DNA from: Sphingobacteriia bacterium
GTDB taxonomy: Bacteria > Bacteroidota > Bacteroidia > Chitinophagales > Chitinophagaceae
Assembly: GCA_947452295.1 (NCBI GenBank)
Contig: CANGCK010000038.1
Span: 1 to 32,035, forward strand
Reading direction: 5' to 3'
Length of the DNA stretch: 32,035 nucleotides
The stretch's first letter is position 1; each line of letters starts with the position of its first letter. This document shows positions 1 through 8,702 of the stretch, in pieces. Both the position numbers and the translations under genes were made by a program. The notes under the pieces were generated by a model that saw only the letters and a program-made list of their open reading frames with translations, had not been told where the DNA came from and made no database searches.

Positions 1-1
1 C

Positions 2-151
2 TTTGTTAAAGATGCACCTAAACGAACTTTAAAACAAAAGTTGTTTTTTCGTTTTTTTAGAATACCTATATTAGCAAGACATACTATAGAGTTGTTTAAA
101 TTAAAGATGAACAAGTATAAATTACTGCTTCTCTTAATTTTAATTCATTAA
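2..151 (+). CDS. C-terminal tail of an upstream gene (5' truncated), probably a polysaccharide-cluster protein
   Basis: An open frame enters from the left edge and runs 49 codons to a TAA at 149-151. The visible peptide is basic and hydrophobic: it contains RFFRIPILARHTIELFKLK and ends in a leucine/isoleucine-rich stretch followed by His. This resembles the membrane-associated tails often seen on glycosyltransferases, but too little remains to name a family. It points the same way as the cluster that follows, with about 98 nt of AT-rich DNA between them. That it is a real gene end rather than a chance open frame rests on the peptide character and context only. Confidence 0.45.
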   Translation, partial: FVKDAPKRTLKQKLFFRFFRIPILARHTIELFKLKMNKYKLLLLLILIH

Positions 152-249
152 ATTATATCATAAATTTTATTTAGAATTTACTTTCTATTACCTATTAATT
201 ATTTTTATACTTTACACTATCTATAATTTCATTTATTTTTTCATTAATA

Positions 250-1215
250 ATGAATAAGTATTCAATTTTAGTTTTAAAAATATTAAAAAAAATATATTCT
301 AAATATTTTGCAAAAAAATATATTATCAATGAAGATATAATTAATACTCCTAATACAGCTTCATATCTAATTTATGATGCACTTATTTCTGCAAAACCTT
401 GTATGATTGCTCGATTTGGAAGTACAGAATTAACTTGTTTATTAAATTATTTGGGTGTTAATTCATTTTCAAAACATTATATTTCTTATATAAAAGGAAA
501 TACACCACCTTGGTGGTGGGAAGAAAAAATAATTCAACAGATGCAAAATTGGAGTGGTTTTTTTCCAGCTTCTGTTGAAAAAATTCAATTGTTTTGTGAA
601 TTAATGCTAAATGATATTAATCAAATTGATATTTTAGGGTCATGGTTAAAAGACGAAATTTATTTTGAAAAATATTTAAATCATCCTATTAAGGTTGATC
701 TCGAATTATTAAATCCTTATTTTTCGGATTTATCTTGGACTAGGGCACTTGAAGGTAAAAAAGTTCTAGTTATACATCCTTTTGATCAAACAATTCAAAG
801 TCAATACAAAAAGCGTGATTTATTATTTAATAATAATTTTCTCCCTGAGTTTGAATTAATTACTATAAAAGCCGTTCAAAGTATTGCGGGTAATTCAACT
901 AGTTTCACAGATTGGTTCGATGCTTTGCAATTTATGAAAGATGAAATTGATTCAATTGAATTTGATATTTGCTTAATAGGTTGTGGTGCTTATGGATTGC
1001 CTTTAGCAGCACATGTTAAACGAATTGGAAAAATTGCTTTTCATCTTGGTGGTAGCCTACAATTGCTTTTTGGTATTCGTGGAAAACGCTGGGAAAATGC
1101 TAATTACAATTCTTTATATAATTATGCTGCGCTTATAAATGAACATTGGGTTAAACCTAGTATATCTGATAAACCTTCAAATGCAAATATTGTAGAAGAT
1201 GCTTGTTATTGGTAA
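250..1215 (+). CDS. GT-D-like (DUF1792-like) putative glycosyltransferase, CYW-tailed paralog 1
   Basis: This 321-residue soluble protein is a close paralog of the product at 7161-8051. Shared blocks are MIARFGSTE (52-60), VLVIHPF (172-178), TIKAVQSIAG (205-214), IGCGAYGLPLAAHVKR (243-258), HLGG (265-268) and FGIRGKRW (274-281). Both proteins end exactly in Cys-Tyr-Trp. The RFGSTE block resembles the RFGDGE block of DUF1792/GT-D glycosyltransferases, whose DxE motif is catalytically important; here Ser replaces that Asp. A transferase role in glycan assembly is therefore an inference from motif resemblance and the surrounding glycosyltransferases. It carries an extra Trp-rich insertion (PPWWW, 86-90) that the paralog lacks. 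The ATG at 250 follows an AT-rich leader and looks like the first intact gene of this operon segment. Confidence 0.6.
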   Translation: MNKYSILVLKILKKIYSKYFAKKYIINEDIINTPNTASYLIYDALISAKPCMIARFGSTELTCLLNYLGVNSFSKHYISYIKGNTPPWWWEEKIIQQMQNWSGFFPASVEKIQLFCELMLNDINQIDILGSWLKDEIYFEKYLNHPIKVDLELLNPYFSDLSWTRALEGKKVLVIHPFDQTIQSQYKKRDLLFNNNFLPEFELITIKAVQSIAGNSTSFTDWFDALQFMKDEIDSIEFDICLIGCGAYGLPLAAHVKRIGKIAFHLGGSLQLLFGIRGKRWENANYNSLYNYAALINEHWVKPSISDKPSNANIVEDACYW

Positions 1216-1229
1216 ATTTTATTATTTTT

Positions 1230-2438
1230 ATGCATATTGCTATATTAGCACCCTCTGATAAATCTATTATTGCTCCTTTTTTATCTAATTATTCTATAGA
1301 AGAATTTCCAGATGGTTATTTTGGTGCACCGTTTATTGCTACAATTATTCAAGAATTTCTAAGGCTTGGTCATCAAATAACTGCTATTACAACATCTAAA
1401 GCAATTGCTAAGGATTATACCACCAAAACATTTTCTAATGGAAGGTTTACTTGGGTGGTTGTTGCATCTCGACCCAAATCTTTTAGATTCAATGGTCTTA
1501 AATTAGGAAGAATTATTGATTTTTATTCGTTAGAAAAGTATAAGATGGTTGAAATTTTAAATCAATATAAACCTGATATTGTTCATGCTCATTGGTCTTA
1601 TGAATTTGCTGGTGCTGCTATAAATGCTAAATTTCCATATTTGATTACTGTACACGATAATGCGTATCAAATTTTAAAATATTTTAAAAATATTTATCGG
1701 TTTTCTAGATTATTAATGTCAGAATACAATTTTTTTAACATTCATTATGCATCTACTGTTTCTCCCTATATGCTTAATTATGTAAAAAAAAGATGCGACA
1801 ATGTAGCAGTCATTCCAAATCCTATAAGCGTATTATTAAATGATCATGAAATTGATTTATTAATTAAAGATAAATTGCGTTCTTTAAAAAATCCTTCTAT
1901 AATTATGATTAACAATGGTTGGGATTCTCGCAAAAATGGTAAAAATGGGCTCATTGCTTTTAATCAATTATTATCAAAATTTCCCAATGCTAAACTTAAT
2001 TTATATGGTGGTGGCACAGAAATGTATGGTTTAGCATATAAAGATGCCCTTAAACTCGGGTTAACCAACATTACTTTTAATGGACCTGTTTCTCATTTAT
2101 CATTAATTAATGCCTTAAAAAATAGTCATATTTTATTGCATCCTTCATTAGAAGAATCATTTGGTGTTGTTTTAATCGAAGCTATGTCCTTTGGAATTCC
2201 TACAATAGGAGGGAAGGATTCAGGTGCTGTTCCTTGGGTTATTAATAATGATGAATTATTAGTTGATGTTTCTAATACCAATTGTATGTTTAACAAAATT
2301 GTTGACATGTTATCTGATAACAACCTTTATGCTCATCTAGCTAATTCATCATATCGTAATGTTGTTCAAAGGTTTTCTGCTGATAAAGTTGTTGAATTAT
2401 ATTTGAAATATTATCATCAAATTATTTTTAATATATAA
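1230..2438 (+). CDS. Glycosyltransferase family 4 (GT-B fold)
   Basis: The product (402 aa from the ATG at 1230) would transfer a sugar from a nucleotide donor onto a growing lipid-linked glycan at the cytoplasmic face. The N-terminal domain begins MHIAILAPS with a glycine-containing GYFGAPF stretch. It is followed by DIVHAHW (about 116-122) and an acceptor-side TVHDN. The C-terminal Glycos_transf_1 domain has NGWDSRKNG and the E-x7-E signature EESFGVVLIE (Glu309 and Glu317), typical of retaining GT4 enzymes. A TTG at 1203 would overlap the preceding gene; the ATG at 1230 leaves 14 nt and puts the first beta strand at the N terminus, so it is preferred. Donor and acceptor cannot be predicted. 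The next gene starts 2 nt after its stop. Confidence 0.85.
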   Translation: MHIAILAPSDKSIIAPFLSNYSIEEFPDGYFGAPFIATIIQEFLRLGHQITAITTSKAIAKDYTTKTFSNGRFTWVVVASRPKSFRFNGLKLGRIIDFYSLEKYKMVEILNQYKPDIVHAHWSYEFAGAAINAKFPYLITVHDNAYQILKYFKNIYRFSRLLMSEYNFFNIHYASTVSPYMLNYVKKRCDNVAVIPNPISVLLNDHEIDLLIKDKLRSLKNPSIIMINNGWDSRKNGKNGLIAFNQLLSKFPNAKLNLYGGGTEMYGLAYKDALKLGLTNITFNGPVSHLSLINALKNSHILLHPSLEESFGVVLIEAMSFGIPTIGGKDSGAVPWVINNDELLVDVSNTNCMFNKIVDMLSDNNLYAHLANSSYRNVVQRFSADKVVELYLKYYHQIIFNI

Positions 2439-2440
2439 TT

Positions 2441-3052
2441 ATGCTTTCAATATTATTTAAAGGACTTCGAAAGATTAAATTATTATTATTAAGTCAGATT
2501 TATCTACCATTTGCAAAGCTGAATTTTTATTTAAATAATATAAATGTTGAAAAAGGTCTCAGCGTATTTGGTTTTATGAAAATACATGTTACACGAAGAG
2601 GAAAAGTTACAATTGGTCGATTTTTACACATTAATAGCGGTAATAATTTTAACATTATTGGTCGTCAACAAAAGACTATTTTTTGGGTTGAGGGTAACTT
2701 ATTAATTGGAAACAATGTAGGCATGAGTTCCACAGCTATTATTTGTAATTATTCTATAAGTATTGGGAATAATGTAACAATTGGAGGTAATACTGTAATA
2801 TATGATACAGACTTTCATAGTATCAATCCTATAATTAGAATTGATAAATTATTAGATAAAAAAACTGCCATAAAAAAAGCTGTAATTATTAATGACAATG
2901 TATTTATTGGTGCTCATTCTACAATTTTAAAAGGAGTAACAATAGGCGAAAATGCAGTTATTGGGGCTTGTTCTGTTATTACTAAAGATGTTCCACCCAA
3001 TGAAATATGGGCTGGCAATCCTGCAAAATATATTAACAAAATAAATGATTAA
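2441..3052 (+). CDS. Hexapeptide-repeat (left-handed beta-helix) O-acyltransferase
   Basis: This 203-residue protein probably O-acetylates a sugar of the surface glycan. From about residue 85 the sequence falls into imperfect hexapeptide repeats (LLIGNN, ISIGNN, VTIGGN, VFIGAH, VTIGEN, AVIGAC). It closes with the TKDVPPNEIWAGNPAK cap found in WbbJ/maltose-acetyltransferase-like enzymes. DTDFHSI carries the expected catalytic His (His126). The amphipathic N-terminal 40 residues lack repeats. The gene starts 2 nt after the GT4 stop, and its end overlaps the polymerase start by 8 nt, which implies translational coupling. The family is clear; the acyl donor and sugar position are not. Confidence 0.83.
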   Translation: MLSILFKGLRKIKLLLLSQIYLPFAKLNFYLNNINVEKGLSVFGFMKIHVTRRGKVTIGRFLHINSGNNFNIIGRQQKTIFWVEGNLLIGNNVGMSSTAIICNYSISIGNNVTIGGNTVIYDTDFHSINPIIRIDKLLDKKTAIKKAVIINDNVFIGAHSTILKGVTIGENAVIGACSVITKDVPPNEIWAGNPAKYINKIND

Positions 3053-4331
3053 TAAATCTATTCTATTAAAATATTTGCCTTTTAGTTTATTGCTTATTAC
3101 AGTAAATTCTCACGGTCAAACATTGCAATTAGGAAGTACAACATTCTGGTGGATTGTTCAATTGGTTGTGTTGATATTTTTTTGGGTAATCAAAACTAAG
3201 TTTACTTCTAATGTTCACACAAATAATCTCTCCATTTTGAATTTTTATATTTTATATGTAATTGTGCAAATTGTAAGAGCAACTTTTATTGCTGAAACCT
3301 ATTGGGATTGGAAAGGTTTATTAAGTAGCTCTATGAGTTTACTTATTCCTATAGTAGCATTTGCGTCTAACAGTAAGTCCCTTCTTAAATATATTATTAA
3401 TTATTATGTTTTTATTACAGCGCCTCTTTTTTTAATAATTCAATTTTTTATTGGTAAAGATGAATATGGATTTTATTTAGCTCCTTTTTCTTTTTTATTA
3501 TTGTTTTTACCGGTATTAACCAATAAATGGAAAATTATCCTTCTCATTATTGCTTTATATGTAATATTCGCAGATTTTGGCGCAAGAAGTAATTTAATTA
3601 AATTCAGTATACCAATAATATTTGGTTTTTTATATTTTTTCAAAAATACAATTACAATTAAATTTCTGGAAATCTCAAGACTTATATTTATGGCTTTACC
3701 TCTTGTATTTTTATTATTAGCGGTTTTGGGTAATTTCAATATATTTAATACAAAAGGGGAAAATAAAAAAGGATTAATTGTAAAAAAGAAAGAATTTAAT
3801 GGAGATATAATTGAAGATGATTTAACGGCTGATACCCGTACTGTATTATATATAGATGTATTAAATACTGCAAAAAAATATAATTTCTGGATTTTTGGTA
3901 GAAGCCCTGTAAGAGGTTACATTTCTGAAGCATTCGGTGATAATGATCGAAATGGTCGTGGCGAACGTTTAGGGAATGAAGTTTCTATTTTAAATTATTT
4001 TACTTGGTTAGGACTTGTAGGTGTTGTTTTGATTTTCCTTCTTTTTTATAAAGCGTCATATCTTGCAATTAATTATTCTAAAAATTATTTCTCTAAAATC
4101 ATCGGTTTATTTATTTCGTTTAGATGGTCGTATGCTTGGGTAGAGGATAGCAATAATTTTTATATACAATATATTTATCTATGGATTTTTATTGGATTTT
4201 GTTTTTCAATCAATTTTCGAAATATGAGCGATAAAGAATTAGCTCAATGGGTTCGTGAAATATTTTTTAAAAAAATTTCATTGAAATCAAACCAATTTAA
4301 AATACAACTACCAAAAATTAATGCCAATTGA
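3045..4331 (+). CDS. Wzy-like O-antigen/polysaccharide polymerase
   Basis: This 428-residue integral membrane protein has roughly ten hydrophobic segments. A large hydrophilic loop lies between about residues 231 and 316, followed by more membrane segments and a basic cytoplasmic tail. That layout and the loop motifs (TADTRT, GRSPVRGY at 285-292, NEVSILNYFTWLG at 311-323) fit Wzy polymerases, which join lipid-linked repeat units on the outer face of the inner membrane. An arginine in DFGARSN (Arg181) is a candidate for the conserved periplasmic Arg of the family. The start overlaps the acyltransferase by 8 nt. Wzy proteins diverge so fast that O-antigen ligase (WaaL) is a formal alternative, but context inside a glycosyltransferase operon favours the polymerase. 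Confidence 0.75.
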   Translation: MINKSILLKYLPFSLLLITVNSHGQTLQLGSTTFWWIVQLVVLIFFWVIKTKFTSNVHTNNLSILNFYILYVIVQIVRATFIAETYWDWKGLLSSSMSLLIPIVAFASNSKSLLKYIINYYVFITAPLFLIIQFFIGKDEYGFYLAPFSFLLLFLPVLTNKWKIILLIIALYVIFADFGARSNLIKFSIPIIFGFLYFFKNTITIKFLEISRLIFMALPLVFLLLAVLGNFNIFNTKGENKKGLIVKKKEFNGDIIEDDLTADTRTVLYIDVLNTAKKYNFWIFGRSPVRGYISEAFGDNDRNGRGERLGNEVSILNYFTWLGLVGVVLIFLLFYKASYLAINYSKNYFSKIIGLFISFRWSYAWVEDSNNFYIQYIYLWIFIGFCFSINFRNMSDKELAQWVREIFFKKISLKSNQFKIQLPKINAN

Positions 4332-4361
4332 TTTTCTTCAGTTGTTTATTGATATTTACCT

Positions 4362-5426
4362 ATGGTTAATTTTACTTTTTCTACTTTCAAGAAAATTCTT
4401 TTTGTGTCATTTCCTGTTGATTTAGGAAATCAAACATTAGAAAATAATTTTAAAATAATATTTAATAATGAAATGAAATTTTTTCGTTTTGCAGGAGATC
4501 ATCTTATTCCAAATTCAAAAAAAATTTCATTTTATAAAAGTGTTTATTTTAGATTAAAATCCGCATTTTCACTTCGAAAGAATGTGCTTGCATCTACGAA
4601 AGATGGAAATTTCATTTTATTTCAAAATTTAAGTCCTGCATTATTTTCTTATGGTAATTGGTCTAGACAAAATGCAATTATTGTTTTAGATTGGACAAGA
4701 TCTTTAAATGCGGATACTTACGGGCAAAAAATTAAAAAAAATATTATTTTTTATGTTCATAAAAAAATATTTAATAAATGTTTTAAAATTTTATGTTGGA
4801 CAGATGCTTCACTAAATCATATACATAAGGTTTATGGTGTAAATAAATCAAAACTCTATAAAGTTCCTGCACCTTTCCTAATTAAGGAGTTAAGCATTAA
4901 ACCTAGAATTACTCCTATTAAACCACGTGTTTTATTTATTGGTGGAGATTGGTTTCGTAAAGGAGGTGATATTTTGTTAAATGCTTGGGAATCAATTCTA
5001 AAATCCAAATGTGAACTTACCATATTAACTTCCAACGATTCTGGAATAACTGAAGATGTTAAAGTTTATACTAACATACGATATGGTTCTGCTGAGCATA
5101 ATAAAATATTTGAACAAAATGACATTTTAATTTTGCCAGCTCGTTTCGATGCTTATCCACAAGTTATTGGTGAGGCCGCTGCTGCTGGTCTCGCTGTAAT
5201 TACTACAAAATTTGCTCTTGGAAGTTCAGAAGTTGTTCAGCATGGTATTTCTGGTTTTATAGCAAATTCTCCTGAAGAATCGATTGATTACTTAGAAGAA
5301 TTATTGAAAGATCACTCTAAAATTGACAATTTTAAATATGCTGGTTATTATCTTATGCAACATAGTTTTTCAGCGGATAAAATCAGAAAAATATATTTTG
5401 ACGCTTTAGGTTTAAATGAAATTTAA
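4362..5426 (+). CDS. Glycosyltransferase family 4 (GT-B fold)
   Basis: The 354-residue product has a diverged N-terminal half and a recognisable C-terminal Glycos_transf_1 domain starting near residue 185. That domain contains RVLFIGGDWFRKGGD (189-203), then ILILPARFDAYPQVIGEA (255-272) and SEVVQHGISGF. In place of the usual E-x7-E it has Asp263 and Glu271, a tolerated substitution in part of GT4. It probably adds one sugar to the repeat unit in the cytoplasm. The 30 nt before it is the longest gap in this stretch of the operon, and the next gene begins at the base after its stop. Donor and acceptor unknown. Confidence 0.8.
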   Translation: MVNFTFSTFKKILFVSFPVDLGNQTLENNFKIIFNNEMKFFRFAGDHLIPNSKKISFYKSVYFRLKSAFSLRKNVLASTKDGNFILFQNLSPALFSYGNWSRQNAIIVLDWTRSLNADTYGQKIKKNIIFYVHKKIFNKCFKILCWTDASLNHIHKVYGVNKSKLYKVPAPFLIKELSIKPRITPIKPRVLFIGGDWFRKGGDILLNAWESILKSKCELTILTSNDSGITEDVKVYTNIRYGSAEHNKIFEQNDILILPARFDAYPQVIGEAAAAGLAVITTKFALGSSEVVQHGISGFIANSPEESIDYLEELLKDHSKIDNFKYAGYYLMQHSFSADKIRKIYFDALGLNEI

Positions 5427-6278
5427 TTGAAAAAAATTGCAATATTAATTACATGTTATAATAGAAGCCAAATAACGCTTAATTGTCTTACTAATTTATT
5501 TCAGCAGTTTGGACTTGGAACTCAATATGAAATATCAGTATTTCTTGTAGATGATGGTTCAACTGATGGAACTGCAAATTTGGTTAAATTGAATTTTCCT
5601 CAAGTAATAATTATTAAAGGCAATGGTAATTTATATTGGAATAGAGGGATGCATGTTGCTTGGAAAAATGCAGTCGAGTATCATATTGATTTTGATGGTT
5701 ATTTATGGTTAAATGATGATACTTATTTGTTAAATGATGGTCTGACAAAAATGCTTAATGCAGCTTCTGAAACAGCATTTAATAGTATAATTTGTGGTAG
5801 TATTCAATCTCCAGTTGATGAAACTATTTTAACCTATGGCGGATGTAAATTAATTAATAACAAATTTGCAATTAATTATCCTAATAATGAATTGCAAATT
5901 GCTGATATAATAAATGGTAATTGTGTTTTTGTACCGCATAATGTATTTAATAAAATTGGAAATTTAGATTGGACCTTTAGGCACGCTATTGGAGATAATG
6001 AATATAGTTTAAGAGCAAGAAAAAAACAGATTCAATCTTTTTCAACTGGTCAATTTGTAGGTATTTGTTCTAAAAATGATCATTTACCAATTTGGTGTAT
6101 GCCAGAAGTGAAATTATTGAATAGATTGAAAAATCTTTATTCACCGCTTGGCTCGGCAGAACCTTTTATTTTTTTTAAATATAATTTCAAATATTTTGGT
6201 TGGTATATAGCTTTTAAAGCGTTAATCAGTAGTCATATTAGAGTTGTTTTTCCAAAATTGTGGATTAAAAATAAATAA
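5427..6278 (+). CDS. Glycosyltransferase family 2 (GT-A fold), TTG start
   Basis: The 283-residue product opens with the classic GT2 beginning KKIAILITCYNRS, followed by VDDGSTDGT (41-49, nucleotide binding) and LWLNDDTY (93-100), where Asp97-Asp98 fill the metal-binding DxD role. NGNLYWNRGMHVAW is typical of rhamnosyltransferase-like GT2 members. The reading frame starts at TTG 5427, directly after the preceding TAA. No ATG lies upstream in frame and a later start would delete the first beta strand, so TTG is the best start. The last codon overlaps the next ATG by one base (TAATG). Sugar specificity is not deducible. Confidence 0.82.
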   Translation: MKKIAILITCYNRSQITLNCLTNLFQQFGLGTQYEISVFLVDDGSTDGTANLVKLNFPQVIIIKGNGNLYWNRGMHVAWKNAVEYHIDFDGYLWLNDDTYLLNDGLTKMLNAASETAFNSIICGSIQSPVDETILTYGGCKLINNKFAINYPNNELQIADIINGNCVFVPHNVFNKIGNLDWTFRHAIGDNEYSLRARKKQIQSFSTGQFVGICSKNDHLPIWCMPEVKLLNRLKNLYSPLGSAEPFIFFKYNFKYFGWYIAFKALISSHIRVVFPKLWIKNK

Positions 6279-7144
6279 TGATTTTTCAATTAAATTCTAA
6301 GCAAATAGAACAAGCATTTCAAATGCAAAATTATTGTATCGAATATTCGAAATGTTCAGATGCTGAGGATCAACTTTGTGCTATATATTTTAGTAGTAAC
6401 GAAATTTATTATCCCAATACATCTGCAGCTTTTCAATATTCAATACTTGAGAATGACAAATATGAATGGAAAAAGAATCGACTTTTAAAAGCATCAAAAC
6501 ACATTTTTATTAGGGATATCCATAAACAATGGTATTTAAGTGGTATAAATTCTATTTTAGATAACCCTTTTAAATTACTTGATTTTTTAAAAATCGAAAC
6601 GCAAGGTTATGTTATAAACACTATTGGTAGTTCTGCAGGTGGTTATGCTGCTTTATTATTTGGAAGTTTATTAAATGCACATAAAGTTTTTGCTTTTAAC
6701 GCGCAATTCAATTTGTTCGCTATTATGAAGTTGTCCAATGTAAATAAAGACCCAATTTTGTTCGAAAAAGTAAATGACCAGACCTATTTTAAATATTTTG
6801 ATTTGTCAAACATCTTAAATAATAATTCTCTATATTTTTATTTTCACTCTGCCAATTCTCAATTAGATATTGATCAATTAAATTCAATTACACCTCAAGC
6901 AAAATCATTATTAAATATTATACGTTTTAATACAGCTAATCATGGCTTTCCATTTTTGAGAGTTAATCTTCCTGCTATTTTTTCTTTCGATCAAACTACT
7001 TTAATTGGTTTAGCAAATAAAAAATTACACCCAATGCTATTTTCTTTTAAACTTATTGGTGTAATACCAACATTGAAATTTATTATCGTTGCTTTCAAAG
7101 ATAGATTTTTAAAAAAAAAATTAGAATTTATACATAAAAAGTAG
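6278..7144 (+). CDS. Alpha/beta-hydrolase-like protein of polysaccharide cluster, function unknown
   Basis: This 288-residue protein has no signal peptide. Its clearest motif is INTIGSSAGGYAALLFGSLL (113-132). It contains a G-x-S-x-G nucleophile elbow (Gly117, Ser119, Gly121) followed by a helix, as in serine hydrolases and the accessory-secretion Asp2-like proteins. VFAFNAQF follows as the next strand, Asp197 or Asp199 lies after FYFHSANSQ, and His222 in ANHGFPF is a candidate catalytic His. These would make a Ser-Asp-His triad, but this is inferred from order, not structure. It is coupled by a one-base overlap to the GT2 gene, so it may trim, esterify or de-esterify the glycan. The C-terminal lysine-rich tail has no recognised role. 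Confidence 0.55.
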   Translation: MIFQLNSKQIEQAFQMQNYCIEYSKCSDAEDQLCAIYFSSNEIYYPNTSAAFQYSILENDKYEWKKNRLLKASKHIFIRDIHKQWYLSGINSILDNPFKLLDFLKIETQGYVINTIGSSAGGYAALLFGSLLNAHKVFAFNAQFNLFAIMKLSNVNKDPILFEKVNDQTYFKYFDLSNILNNNSLYFYFHSANSQLDIDQLNSITPQAKSLLNIIRFNTANHGFPFLRVNLPAIFSFDQTTLIGLANKKLHPMLFSFKLIGVIPTLKFIIVAFKDRFLKKKLEFIHKK

Positions 7145-7160
7145 CAAATAACTTTTTTCT

Positions 7161-8051
7161 ATGAGCAATCCATTATCTCAGTTCAGTCACTATTTGATCA
7201 AAAAAATTTTGTATTTGCCTGCAATTGAAGGAGAAGAGAGTTCTTCGCTCATTCAAAATGTTTTAAATAGTTCAGATCCGATTATGATTGCTAGATTCGG
7301 ATCAACTGAAATAAAAGCAATTTTATATCCTTTTTTGCCTAAAATATTTCGCTATTTCTTTAAAAAAAGAGTGTTAGGTAATATGAATACACTTTCTGGT
7401 TTTTTCCCAAGTAATGAGGAATCAATTGAAAAATTTTCTAAACTTATGTTAGCAGATATGATGTTGCTAGATATACTCGGCTGTTGGAGAATTGAAGAAA
7501 GATTGTTGAGTAAATATTTTTGTAAAGCCAAACGAGTAAAATTAAATTGCCTTGAACCATATTTGCAAGAAACACCTTGGTCTGTGGTTTTAAAAGATAA
7601 AAAAATACTAGTTATTCATCCATTTAATTCCTCAATAGAAAATCAATACAATAACAAAAGATCTTTATTGTTTAAAAATATAAATGTTTTGCCTCAATTT
7701 AAATCATTAGAAACAATAAAAGCTGTTCAAACTCTTGCAGGCACTGATTCAACTTTTTCAGATTGGTTTTCTGCACTTGATTTTATGAAAGCAGAAATTG
7801 ATAAAAAAGATTTTGATATTGCTATAATAGGTTGTGGCGCTTATGGTTTTCCTTTGGCAGCACATATAAAAAGAATGGGTAAAAATGCTATTCATTTAGG
7901 TGGTCCAACTCAAATGCTCTTTGGCATTAAAGGTAAAAGGTGGATTGATAATGATCAATTTAAGGATATAATTAATGATCATTTTATATTTCCTGACGAT
8001 AAAGACAAAATAATTCATTCACATAAAGTAGAAAACTCCTGTTATTGGTAA
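7161..8051 (+). CDS. GT-D-like (DUF1792-like) putative glycosyltransferase, CYW-tailed paralog 2
   Basis: This 296-residue paralog of the 250-1215 product keeps every shared block: MIARFGSTE (42-50), LVIHPF (150-155), TIKAVQTLAG (185-194), IGCGAYGFPLAAHIKR (223-238), HLGG (245-248), FGIKGKRW (254-261) and the terminal Cys-Tyr-Trp. The differences lie in the N terminus and in the region after RFGSTE, where it has a short basic segment instead of the Trp-rich insertion. That pattern suggests the same chemistry on a different acceptor. The RFGSTE block parallels RFGDGE of GT-D enzymes with the first acidic residue replaced. The gene begins 16 nt after the hydrolase-like gene, and an AT-only palindrome overlaps its stop codon. 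Confidence 0.6.
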   Translation: MSNPLSQFSHYLIKKILYLPAIEGEESSSLIQNVLNSSDPIMIARFGSTEIKAILYPFLPKIFRYFFKKRVLGNMNTLSGFFPSNEESIEKFSKLMLADMMLLDILGCWRIEERLLSKYFCKAKRVKLNCLEPYLQETPWSVVLKDKKILVIHPFNSSIENQYNNKRSLLFKNINVLPQFKSLETIKAVQTLAGTDSTFSDWFSALDFMKAEIDKKDFDIAIIGCGAYGFPLAAHIKRMGKNAIHLGGPTQMLFGIKGKRWIDNDQFKDIINDHFIFPDDKDKIIHSHKVENSCYW

Positions 8052-8071
8052 ATAATTATTAATAATTATTT
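8050..8071. repeat. 22-bp perfect AT-only palindrome over a stop codon
   Basis: The arms AAATAATTATT (8050-8060) and AATAATTATTT (8061-8071) are exact reverse complements with no loop, and more T residues follow (8072-8074). The palindrome starts inside the TAA of the preceding gene and lies in the 93-nt gap before the next one. It could be a weak operator or processing site, or simply a product of the extreme AT content. Confidence 0.4.
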
Positions 8072-8144
8072 TTTCTTAGGATAATAGGCGTCAAATACTT
8101 TTTCAATTATTACGTTTTATTATTACTTTCTATTACTCTTATTT

Positions 8145-8702
8145 ATGCAATTATTAAAATATCAGTTAAAATATGATTTGAAAAGAGTAGATACAACAGG
8201 TAAACTTAATTTAATTTCTTTTTTTCGTTATCTTATTACTAATCATTCATTTAAAGTTTGTGTCTATTTTAGGTTGTCTAAATATTTTAGTCAACACAAT
8301 AAATTGTTTTTTTATCCTATTTTATTTTTATACAAAAGAATTCAAATTCGATATGGTATTCAGATGCCCTATAAAACAACTGTTGGCAAAGGTTTAGCAT
8401 TCAGTCACTATAATACAATTGTTATTAATGCTGATGCTATAATTGGTGATTATCTAACAATATTTCAAGGTTGTACAATTGGTTCTGTTAGAGGAAAAGG
8501 CGCTCCAGTAATCGGTAATAATTGTGTTTTTTTTGCTGGTTCAAAAGTTATTGGAAATGTCAAAATAGGTAATAATGTTATTGTTGCCGCTAATGCAGTT
8601 GTTGTAAAAGATATTCCTGATAATGCTGTTGTTGCTGGCATTCCAGCTAAAATTTTAAATTTTAATGGTGAAAAAATAGCTCAACTTTATTTAAACGTAT
8701 GA
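8145..8702 (+). CDS. Serine acetyltransferase-like (LbH_SAT) acyltransferase
   Basis: The 185-residue product has an alpha-helical, basic N-terminal half (1-75). A left-handed beta-helix follows, with [20 protein letters not shown] (81-100) matching the serine-acetyltransferase pattern in which a His (His88) precedes the GxxI turn. IFQGCTIGS and the closing [18 protein letters not shown] complete the helix. It is shorter than CysE proper and lacks much of the CysE N-terminal domain. In this setting an O- or N-acyltransferase acting on a nucleotide or lipid-linked sugar is more likely than cysteine biosynthesis. Its stop overlaps the next start as ATGA. The 93-nt gap upstream might hold an internal promoter, though no consensus box is seen. 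Confidence 0.78.
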   Translation: MQLLKYQLKYDLKRVDTTGKLNLISFFRYLITNHSFKVCVYFRLSKYFSQHNKLFFYPILFLYKRIQIRYGIQMPYKTTVGKGLAFSHYNTIVINADAIIGDYLTIFQGCTIGSVRGKGAPVIGNNCVFFAGSKVIGNVKIGNNVIVAANAVVVKDIPDNAVVAGIPAKILNFNGEKIAQLYLNV

